A stretch of 5,506 nucleotides of DNA, from positions 1 to 5,506 of the forward strand of contig JAKLHU010000179.1 of NCBI GenBank assembly GCA_022709995.1. Reading direction: 5' to 3'. The notes under the pieces are model-generated. The model did no database searches and was not told where the DNA came from. It worked only from the letters and a program-made list of their open reading frames with translations. Positions 1 through 4,999 of this stretch are shown here, one piece after another (the stretch's first letter is position 1; every line of letters starts with the position of its first letter). A program made the position numbers and the translations under genes. The DNA is from Verrucomicrobiota bacterium. Lineage in GTDB: Bacteria; Verrucomicrobiota; Lentisphaeria; Oligosphaerales; Oligosphaeraceae.

Positions 1-46
1 GTCACCTCGAAGCCCATGCCACCACGACTCGGGCCGCCTATTTGCT

Positions 47-69
47 GGCACGGGCTGGAAGCCCGTGCC
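47..69. repeat. REP-like perfect palindrome (10-bp stem, 3-nt loop)
   Basis: GGCACGGGCT (47-56) and AGCCCGTGCC (60-69) are exact reverse complements separated by GGA. A second, half-length copy of the right arm, GAAGCCCATGCCAC, lies at 9-22 and matches GAAGCCCGTGCCGC (58-71) at all but two positions. From memory, palindromes of this type recur between genes in Planctomycetes and related phyla, so I read it as a dispersed repetitive extragenic palindrome. It could also act as a transcription terminator for a gene to the left of the window, but it is followed by GCTTTGG rather than a real T-tract. Only one full copy is in the window. Confidence 0.6.
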
Positions 70-108
70 GCTTTGGAACCTTGGCATGGCCGCGACATTC
101 GGTTTGTC

Positions 109-120
109 CATTTGGAAATG
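109..120. promoter_or_regulatory. Candidate operator palindrome upstream of the regulator promoter
   Basis: CATTTGGAAATG has perfect 5-bp arms around a GG centre and ends 13 nt before the proposed -35 hexamer. The 6-bp inverted repeat GACATT (94-99) / AATGTC (117-122) overlaps it. A short pseudo-palindrome beside the promoter of a GntR/LacI-type regulator is where an operator would be expected. Arms this short arise by chance often, so the assignment is weak. Confidence 0.25.
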
Positions 121-133
121 TCTGTTATATTTA

Positions 134-163
134 TTGCTGCCATTGTTATGCCCGGGATATAAT
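134..163 (+). promoter_or_regulatory. Sigma-70-type promoter for the regulator
   Basis: A perfect -10 hexamer TATAAT lies at 158-163. A partial -35, TTGCTG, lies at 134-139 with an 18-nt spacer. The segment is AT-rich against a GC-rich background. Transcription would start near 170, giving a leader of about 70 nt before the ATG at 240. This placement also rules out translation from the open frame further upstream. The palindrome GCCGGTCGGC (178-187), just past the predicted start point, could be an operator that blocks initiation. Confidence 0.6.
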
Positions 164-239
164 AAAACAGTCAATCAGCCGGTCGGCCTCAAGTCATCTT
201 GTCCGAATGGGCCAGACAGCCCTGCCCTTTCTTGTCATC

Positions 240-1346
240 ATGCTTTACGAAAGCAACAACGGAAAAACGCGCCAGGTCGTTGCCCAGCTGCAAGCAGAGA
301 TTGCTTCCGGCGAGCACGGTGTCGTCGGCGACCCGTTTTTGACGGTTCGGGCCTTGGCGGAGGCCTTTGGCGTTTCCCTGGTCACGGCCCACCGCGTCAC
401 CACCGAACTCAAACATCTCGGCATTTTGACGCGCGTTGGCAAGCGTCACCTGTTAGCGCACCGTGACGATCTCATTCACGACCTGCATCGCAAGATCGGG
501 GTCTTGGTCACCAACCTTGACAATCCTTTTTTTTCCAGTCTTCTCAATGCCTTGGAGCAAGCCGGTCGGCGGCATCGCGTCGGCATCCTGGCGGTCGGCA
601 GCGATTACGACCTCAACCATGAAAAGAGTCAGCTGGCCATGCTCAGCGCCAGTGCCGTGGACGGCTTTCTGGTCTGTCCGGCGCATGATGAACAATCGCG
701 GGCGAATTTAGAGGGCCTTGACAAACCTTATGTGTTGGTCGGCCGCCAGGTCAAGGGGCTGGAGAGCAGCGTCGTCATGGTGGAGAATTTCACTGCCGGC
801 CGTCAGGTCGCCAAGCATTTTCTGGAGACTGGCTGCGAGGATTTTTTCTACATTGGTTTGGACTATTTCACTCATGACGAACGTCTGCGGGGGTTTGCCT
901 TCGAGTTGAAGGAACACGGCTTTGACCTCGCGGATTCGCGTATCCATCTGTTGCGGCATCGCAACGGGCAATTGAATCCCGACCTGCTCAAGACCATCTA
1001 CCGCGGCCGTCGCACCGGGGTCTTCTGCTATCACGATTTAGTCGCTTTGCGCGTCATCCGCGGGGCCAGAATTTGCGATTACCGCATTCCCCAAGACATC
1101 GCCATCGTCGGTTTTGACAACCTTCCGGCCGCCTCGGAAGTGTTTCCCTCGCTTTCCAGCGTGGCGTATCCGCTCGCCCAAATCGTCGAAAACGCCTTGC
1201 GGATTCTTCTTGACCGCATTTCCCGGCCGAATGGCCGCGAACCGGAAATCTGTTCTCTCAATGCCCATCTTATCGTTCGGGAGACATCGTCGCTGCCCTT
1301 GCCGCCGTCCGCAGGCGGTGGTCATGCCGCGGCGACACTGGCCTGA
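240..1346 (+). CDS. GntR/LacI hybrid transcriptional regulator
   Basis: A 368-residue DNA-binding repressor/activator with a sugar-sensing domain. Residues about 6-72 form a GntR-type winged helix-turn-helix (VRALAEAFGVSLVTAHRV at 36-53, then a wing region GILTRVGKRHLL). Residues about 85-350 form a LacI/periplasmic-binding-protein fold: IGVLVTNLDNPFF (86-98), VDGFLVCP (140-147), VMVENFTAGRQVAKHFLETG (179-198), ERLRGFAF (214-221), IPQDIAIVGFDN (283-294) and PSLSSVAYPLAQI (303-315). This hybrid architecture is known for sugar-responsive regulators such as AraR. I chose ATG 240 because the GntR domain starts a few residues later and the TATAAT lies at 158-163. ATG 207 in frame is an alternative. 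Neither start has a clear Shine-Dalgarno, and the frame is open to the left edge, so the start is not certain. A low-complexity tail of about 17 residues follows the sensor domain. The ligand is unknown, but the adjacent Gfo/Idh/MocA genes suggest a sugar or polyol derivative. A T8 run lies at 527-534. Confidence 0.9.
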   Translation: MLYESNNGKTRQVVAQLQAEIASGEHGVVGDPFLTVRALAEAFGVSLVTAHRVTTELKHLGILTRVGKRHLLAHRDDLIHDLHRKIGVLVTNLDNPFFSSLLNALEQAGRRHRVGILAVGSDYDLNHEKSQLAMLSASAVDGFLVCPAHDEQSRANLEGLDKPYVLVGRQVKGLESSVVMVENFTAGRQVAKHFLETGCEDFFYIGLDYFTHDERLRGFAFELKEHGFDLADSRIHLLRHRNGQLNPDLLKTIYRGRRTGVFCYHDLVALRVIRGARICDYRIPQDIAIVGFDNLPAASEVFPSLSSVAYPLAQIVENALRILLDRISRPNGREPEICSLNAHLIVRETSSLPLPPSAGGGHAAATLA

Positions 1347-1361
1347 TCTTGCTGTTCTCCG

Positions 1362-1389
1362 GCCGGCACAGGGGCGTCCTGCCCCCGGC
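1362..1389 (+). promoter_or_regulatory. Possible attenuator hairpin between regulator and oxidoreductase genes
   Basis: GGGGC (1371-1375) pairs with GCCCC (1381-1385) around the loop GTCCT. The stem can extend by GCCG (1362-1365) with CGGC (1386-1389), leaving a 5-nt bulge on the left. TTTT follows at 1399-1402, too far away for a standard intrinsic terminator. The hairpin may dampen read-through into the downstream genes. Short GC stems are common in DNA of this composition, so this is tentative. Confidence 0.25.
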
Positions 1390-1420
1390 GCCGCCATGTT
1401 TTCAACCCGGAAGGAAAACC

Positions 1421-2074
1421 ATGATTCCCATTCTCTCTCCCAGTCAAGCGGCCCGTCGCGCGGATGGCGCTTTCATCACCGCGTTCATCTGGCGGAAAAG
1501 TCCGATTTTGGAGCGCATCCAGAGTGCGATCAAGGAAAACAGCTGCGGTCAGCTGCGGTCGTTGCGCTTCACCTGGCTGCGCCCGGCCCGGGCGGCTGTC
1601 ACCGAATCTGAATTCCTCTATGACGTTCTGGCGGCGATTGTGGATGGCGCGCAGGTCCTGGCCGAAGCGCCGTTTGCCGGGCTGCACATCACCAAGGCCG
1701 CCGGCCGGAACAACCTTTTTGCCCTGCTGGGATTCACCAATGGCGTGGTCGCTGAAATCGAGATGAACGAATGCCTGCCTGACACGATGCCGGACACGTG
1801 CACGCTGCGCGCCAACTTCACCCACGGCCACGTCAGCAACCATCCTCTCGTCGGACACTGCAATGAAGAGGGCATGCTCCTGGCCACGGCCGAGCATGTG
1901 GAGGCCAACCTGATCGCGGAATCGCATCTGCTGGCGCCGGCCAAAGGCCCTATTGAACTGATGCAGCTGCGCTTCAACACGGCTGCCCGCATGACGCTGG
2001 ATAAGGACCCGGTCGTCCAAGGGCCCTTGAATGCGCGAGCCATCCACAGTCTGATCGAAGGAGCGTTGTCATGA
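1421..2074 (+). CDS. Stand-alone Gfo/Idh/MocA C-terminal-like domain protein lacking the NAD-binding domain
   Basis: A 217-residue protein. ATG 1421 follows AAGGA (1411-1415) by 5 nt; an in-frame TTG at 1349 would only add an unconvincing low-complexity leader. I see no GxGxxG nucleotide-binding motif. Instead the protein resembles the second half of Gfo/Idh/MocA oxidoreductases: FITAFIWRKSPILERIQSAI (18-37), GQLRSLRFTWLRPA (43-56) matching the usual 'GxxGxxRSxRF' strand, FLYDVLAAIVDG (65-76) at the place of the usual 'HxxDxxxWLxG' helix, and FALLGFTNGVVAEIEM (100-115) as a sheet strand pair. Phe65 sits where the family has its catalytic His; Asp68 is kept. It is therefore unlikely to be a dehydrogenase on its own. 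It overlaps the next gene by ATGA, so the two are probably co-translated and may form a mixed complex. The domain assignment is by eye. An unrelated fold with chance similarity is the alternative. Confidence 0.82.
   Translation: MIPILSPSQAARRADGAFITAFIWRKSPILERIQSAIKENSCGQLRSLRFTWLRPARAAVTESEFLYDVLAAIVDGAQVLAEAPFAGLHITKAAGRNNLFALLGFTNGVVAEIEMNECLPDTMPDTCTLRANFTHGHVSNHPLVGHCNEEGMLLATAEHVEANLIAESHLLAPAKGPIELMQLRFNTAARMTLDKDPVVQGPLNARAIHSLIEGALS
2058..2063 (+). promoter_or_regulatory. Ribosome binding site for the Gfo/Idh/MocA gene, inside the preceding gene
   Basis: AAGGAG is 7 nt before ATG 2071 and lies within the last codons of the upstream gene. Together with the ATGA stop/start overlap at 2071-2074 it fixes the start of the dehydrogenase and indicates translational coupling of the two proteins. 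Confidence 0.8.
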
Positions 2075-3174
2075 GCAAGTTGAAAATCATGGTGGCCGGC
2101 AGCGGCAATCCGCATGTGCCCGGATATCTGCGCGGCGCCAGTCAGAGCAATTCGCCGGTGGATTTGGTTGCGGTCAGCGACTTTGATGCCGCCCGTCTCA
2201 ACCGCGACCGTGACCTGCTGGCCGCGAAGCCGACCGTGGCGTTCTACACCGATTACCAGGAGATGCTGGCGGCGCATCCGGAGGCGGAGGCCATCATCAT
2301 CGGCAGTGACAACCGGGATCACTTCGAGATGTTCCAGGCGGCAGTCGCCCGGCGTCTGCACATCTATATGATGAAGGTGATTTCCATGAACGAGGATGAA
2401 TGCCGGGAGATGGTGGCGATCGGCGACTCCTATCCCAAGGTCATTCAATGCGAGTTGGAACTTCACTTCAACCCGCAGTTCCAGTACGCGCGGGAGGTCA
2501 TTCAGTCCGGAGTGCTGGGCGACATCACCTCGATCTACCTCACCAATGTCTCGCAGTCGCCGTGCAATTATTTCCCGAACTGGGGCGACCCGCTCTTGTC
2601 CTACGGCCGCATCGTCCCCATCCGGCCGGGGGCCCGGACGTATCGCGGCGGGGCGCTGACCGACCACCCTCACCCCTTTGACTTGGTTCGCTGGCTGACC
2701 GGACGGGAATTTGCCGCGGTCCGCGCCATGTCGGCGGAAAACCAACGTTCCCATCTCGCGGTGGAAGACCATGTCGCGATCACGGGCACGCTGGACAATG
2801 GCGTCATCTGCTTCATCAATCCGTCCTACACCAATCTCGAGGAGCAGGTCGCGACGCGGCGGCTGCTATGGCCCAAGGCCTTGGAGTGCAATTTGAAGGT
2901 CACCGGCACCAAGGGCTTTTTCGCCTGCGACTACTTTGACCGCCACGCCTATATCGTCGGCCACAATTATGTCTCGCCGGACCGGCTCATTGTCGACGGC
3001 ACGCCGCGCCTGAGCCTGGATCCCTCTCATTCTCTCCTGGGGTGTTTCACCGACTGCATCAGCGGCAAGCGCGCCCGGCCGGAGACGACCCTGGCGGATT
3101 CGTTCGCGGCCATTCGGGTGATGAATGCCGCTTATGAGTCCATCAGCCGCGCTGCGGAAGTGGCGCTGTCCTGA
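2071..3174 (+). CDS. Gfo/Idh/MocA family NAD(P)-dependent oxidoreductase
   Basis: A 367-residue soluble dehydrogenase of the glucose-fructose oxidoreductase / inositol dehydrogenase / MocA family, a normal length. The N-terminal Rossmann domain (1-about 125) opens with KIMVAGSGNPHVPG (5-18), where GSG is the dinucleotide-binding turn, and has Asp37 after strand 2 (VAVSDFD). The C-terminal domain follows: FNPQFQYAREVIQSGVLGDI (133-152), then GGALTDHPHPFDLVRWLTG (193-211), whose His201 and Asp204 match the family's catalytic His/Asp. The usual EKP motif is replaced by MKV at 101-103. Lys102, the catalytic/cofactor-contacting lysine, is kept, while Glu and Pro are lost. The substrate cannot be read from sequence; sugars, polyols and sugar acids are typical. 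It is coupled to the Rossmann-less gene upstream, probably controlled by the GntR/LacI regulator, and ended by the hairpin at 3193-3236. Confidence 0.93.
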   Translation: MSKLKIMVAGSGNPHVPGYLRGASQSNSPVDLVAVSDFDAARLNRDRDLLAAKPTVAFYTDYQEMLAAHPEAEAIIIGSDNRDHFEMFQAAVARRLHIYMMKVISMNEDECREMVAIGDSYPKVIQCELELHFNPQFQYAREVIQSGVLGDITSIYLTNVSQSPCNYFPNWGDPLLSYGRIVPIRPGARTYRGGALTDHPHPFDLVRWLTGREFAAVRAMSAENQRSHLAVEDHVAITGTLDNGVICFINPSYTNLEEQVATRRLLWPKALECNLKVTGTKGFFACDYFDRHAYIVGHNYVSPDRLIVDGTPRLSLDPSHSLLGCFTDCISGKRARPETTLADSFAAIRVMNAAYESISRAAEVALS

Positions 3175-3192
3175 AGCGCTACTGTCGGGGAT

Positions 3193-3236
3193 GCGGCCGG
3201 CCGCGATTGTCGACGTCGACCGCGGCCGGCCGTTTT
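3193..3236 (+). terminator. Intrinsic terminator with nested palindrome between convergent genes
   Basis: CGGCCGGCCGCG (3194-3205) and CGCGGCCGGCCG (3221-3232) form a perfect 12-bp stem, extendable by a G-T pair. TTTT follows at 3233-3236. The 15-nt loop contains GTCGACGTCGAC (3209-3220), itself a perfect palindrome that can fold as an inner stem after a 3-nt bulge. The T-tract lies only on the + strand side, so it should mainly terminate the Gfo/Idh/MocA transcript. The stem may also slow - strand transcripts leaving the convergent FAD gene, whose stop codon (3236-3238) overlaps the last T. Confidence 0.85.
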
Positions 3237-4615
3237 CACAGCAGATGGCGGTTGGCGATGGCCGCGCCGCTCATCAGGGCGCCGACAATGCCCAGAAAGC
3301 CCTGGTCGGCGCCGCAGATGAACAAATTGCTTAAATCGGCGCTGGCGCCCTGGCGCAACTTGCGTGGACTGCCGTAGATGACTCCGTTGACATGGCCGGT
3401 GAAGCGCCGGATGGTCTTCGGCGTGAACATGTCCCAGCCGGCGACCGCCCCGGCGAAGCCGGGCTTCCAGGCTTCCAGCAAGGCGATTTGGGCGTCGGCG
3501 ACATTTTTTTTGGCCTTGCCGTAGGCATCCGGGGACAGGTCAAGCCACCATGCCGGCGAGGCCAGGACGGACACGCGCACGGTGTTGGCATCGGCGATGT
3601 CGTCGCACTGCTGGTAGTTGCCGGGCATGCAGATGATTTGGCTGGAGAGGTCGACGCTCCCGGCCGGGGTGGAAAACCGGAAGCGCTCCGGGCAGTTGCG
3701 GAAAATGACGCAGGCGTCCAGGCCGAGCGCACGCGGCCGGCAGTCGAGTTCGAAGATGGTTTCGCAAAAGCCGATGGCGCCGGCGGGGAAAGCCGCCAGT
3801 TCCGGCGGTGGGGTTGAGCACAGCCGGGCCGTTTCCAGGACGCCGGCGCAGGACAGCACCGCGTCCGCATGTAACTCTTCCCCCTGGTCGGTCACCACGG
3901 CGGTGATGCGGCCGTCGCGGACGTTCAACGCGGTCACGCCGACGCCCAGAGACAATTCGCCGCCTTGGTCGGCATAGCGTTTCAGCAGGCATTCCAGGAA
4001 AGGTTTCATGCCATGCCGTGGCCGGCCAAAGCCCTCGAGAATGACGCTCTGGAAAATGATGCAGAATTGATTGAAGTCCATGTCATCGGCCTGGGGGTTG
4101 CCATACAGCATCACCGGGCACAGCAGCATGTCTTGCAGAAGGGATGAGGACAGGTAGTCGTTCAGGATGGCGCGGGCCGAAAGCTCGGGCGCCGTCGGCG
4201 ACAAGGCGTCAGTCTGGCGAATCCGCTCGCATAAGCGATGGAAGCCGTCGGCCTCGGTCGGAAAAAGTTTATCCACCTGGGCGGCAAAGGCGGCAAAATC
4301 GTTGTTCAGGCGCAGGGAGCATTGCGGGAAGACGATTTCGGAAAAAGTCTGCGGGCACAAGTCAAGCTCGTGGCGTCGAAGCCGCATTTGTCGCAGGAGC
4401 TTGTTCAACGGCGCGCCGCGGATGCCTTCGGGGGCGAAATTGGTCAGGGCGTGCAGGCCGACGTCGATGGTGCGACCGGCGCGTTCATAGTAGCCGTTCA
4501 TGCCGCCGGGATAGCGCTGCTTTTCCAGAATGCGCACTTTACGCCCATAGTGGCTCAAGCGCACTCCCGCACTGATTCCGGATAAGCCGGCCCCGATGAT
4601 GATGACGTCGTACAT
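3236..4615 (-). CDS. Phytoene desaturase-like FAD-dependent oxidoreductase (NAD(P)/FAD-dependent amine oxidase/CrtI superfamily)
   Basis: A 459-residue flavoprotein. The N-terminus MYDVIIIGAGLSGISAG carries the FAD dinucleotide-binding GAGLSG (8-13), the ribose-binding acid Glu31 in RILEK, and PGG (36-38), the pattern of CrtI/phytoene dehydrogenase-like enzymes. The C-terminus (431-459, LFICGADQGFLGIVGALMSG then AAIANRHLL) is the second FAD-binding motif of the same superfamily. It is somewhat shorter than typical carotenoid desaturases of about 490-510 residues. The middle substrate region gives no clear identity, and no carotenoid genes are adjacent, so a desaturase, isomerase or reductase acting on another hydrophobic substrate is possible. 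ATG 4615 is well supported by the Rossmann start, but no Shine-Dalgarno precedes it. An A8 run in the coding strand (3504-3511) lies in the lysine codons of AKKNV. It converges with the upstream oxidoreductase unit and shows no obvious operon partner. Confidence 0.92.
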   Translation of the reverse strand: MYDVIIIGAGLSGISAGVRLSHYGRKVRILEKQRYPGGMNGYYERAGRTIDVGLHALTNFAPEGIRGAPLNKLLRQMRLRRHELDLCPQTFSEIVFPQCSLRLNNDFAAFAAQVDKLFPTEADGFHRLCERIRQTDALSPTAPELSARAILNDYLSSSLLQDMLLCPVMLYGNPQADDMDFNQFCIIFQSVILEGFGRPRHGMKPFLECLLKRYADQGGELSLGVGVTALNVRDGRITAVVTDQGEELHADAVLSCAGVLETARLCSTPPPELAAFPAGAIGFCETIFELDCRPRALGLDACVIFRNCPERFRFSTPAGSVDLSSQIICMPGNYQQCDDIADANTVRVSVLASPAWWLDLSPDAYGKAKKNVADAQIALLEAWKPGFAGAVAGWDMFTPKTIRRFTGHVNGVIYGSPRKLRQGASADLSNLFICGADQGFLGIVGALMSGAAIANRHLL

Positions 4616-4629
4616 AGTGGAAATGAATC

Positions 4630-4815
4630 ATGGCCAAGGCCAAGGGCAAGGGGAAGAAAAATCCGCGGCGGGCAAAACGCGTCGGCCGCCAGCTGGCTGA
4701 TATTTATGGCCAAGCCACCGGCCGACAGCCTGGCCGGCGGCGCGACTGGGAGTTTCGGCTGTCTGGTCGGGCCGGGCGAGTGGGCAGCATCGCCGGTCTT
4801 GAGGTGGGAAAATGA
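4630..4815 (+). CDS. Small basic protein candidate, unknown function
   Basis: A 61-codon ORF with a Lys/Arg-rich start (MAKAKGKGKKNPRRAKRVGR) and a middle part QLADIYGQATG. No signal peptide or membrane segment is visible and I do not recognise a family. It starts 14 nt from the divergent FAD gene. GGA (4619-4621) is a weak ribosome binding site 8 nt upstream. Its stop overlaps the next small ORF by ATGA, which is preceded by a good Shine-Dalgarno. In GC-rich DNA an ORF of this length can arise by chance, so it may be non-coding. The basic composition would fit nucleic-acid binding, but that is inference. Confidence 0.35.
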   Translation: MAKAKGKGKKNPRRAKRVGRQLADIYGQATGRQPGRRRDWEFRLSGRAGRVGSIAGLEVGK

Positions 4816-4958
4816 ACCTCCAGCCGCCAAGTCCGCCTCGGCGTGGTCCGGCTTTGGCGCCGCTCCAGTCAGGCGGCCCTCCCCGGAGCGGCTGGCCGGC
4901 GGATGCCGTTTTCTCCTGGCGACAGGCGCCGGTGGCTCCATTTGTGGTCAAGCGCTGA
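4812..4958 (+). CDS. Very small proline-rich ORF, possibly coupled to the preceding small ORF
   Basis: A 48-codon ORF starting with MNLQPPSPPRRGPALAPLQS and ending APFVVKR, rich in Pro, Arg and Gly. GAGGTG (4801-4806) lies 5 nt before the ATG, a strong ribosome binding site, and the start overlaps the preceding stop as ATGA (4812-4815). No family is recognised and no membrane segment is evident. The good start context is the only argument for coding; composition alone would also fit non-coding GC-rich DNA. Confidence 0.28.
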   Translation: MNLQPPSPPRRGPALAPLQSGGPPRSGWPADAVFSWRQAPVAPFVVKR

Positions 4959-4999
4959 TGCCGGCCTTGCCGACCCGGCGGAAACCGGCCCGGTGCAAG

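Larger units (their letters stand above)
4616..4999. other. Intergenic stretch between the FAD gene and ftsH
   Basis: About 384 bases without a recognisable gene. It must hold the promoter of the - strand FAD gene, but I find no convincing -35/-10 pair on that strand; the best AT-rich spot is around 4699-4708 (ATAAAT on the - strand). No clear terminator follows ftsH: GCCGG (4960-4964)/CCGGC (4975-4979) gives a 5-bp stem without a T-tract, and ACCGGCCCGGT (4984-4994) is a tight palindrome. The only candidate coding content is the two small + strand ORFs at 4630-4815 and 4812-4958. Confidence 0.5.

Noticed and set aside
144..164. Imperfect palindrome around CCCGGG (151-156) next to the -10 box
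   Set aside because: Only the CCCGGG core is symmetric; the flanking TTAT and ATAA match only with unequal bulges.
42..239. N-terminal extension of the regulator from a TTG at 42
   Set aside because: The extension translates the palindrome and the promoter (TATAAT at 158-163), is Cys/Arg-rich with no family resemblance, and precedes a complete GntR domain.
1322..2047. 241-codon antisense ORF over the short oxidoreductase-like gene
   Set aside because: Antisense shadow with Arg/Gly-rich composition; the sense gene has a good ribosome binding site and a coupled downstream start.
1618..2772. 384-codon antisense ORF across both oxidoreductase genes
   Set aside because: It is a shadow of GC-rich coding DNA; the translation has no recognisable domain and both sense frames are clearly real.
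3450..3480. GAAGCC/GGCTTC inverted repeat sharing TGGAAGCCCG with the left-edge palindrome
   Set aside because: It lies inside the FAD gene and is explained by the codons for LEAWKPGF; the 10-base match to the repeat is likely coincidence.
4663..4690. Possible ftsH terminator on the - strand before a T5 run
   Set aside because: The stem is only 5 bp with a 14-nt loop and lies more than 300 nt after the ftsH stop.
4555..4941. 128-codon - strand ORF between ftsH and the FAD gene
   Set aside because: It overlaps the secure start of the FAD gene in another frame, is low-complexity Pro/Ala/Arg-rich, and has no good ribosome binding site.
4628..4951. 107-codon - strand ORF starting from TTG
   Set aside because: Non-ATG start, low-complexity sequence and no supporting start context.
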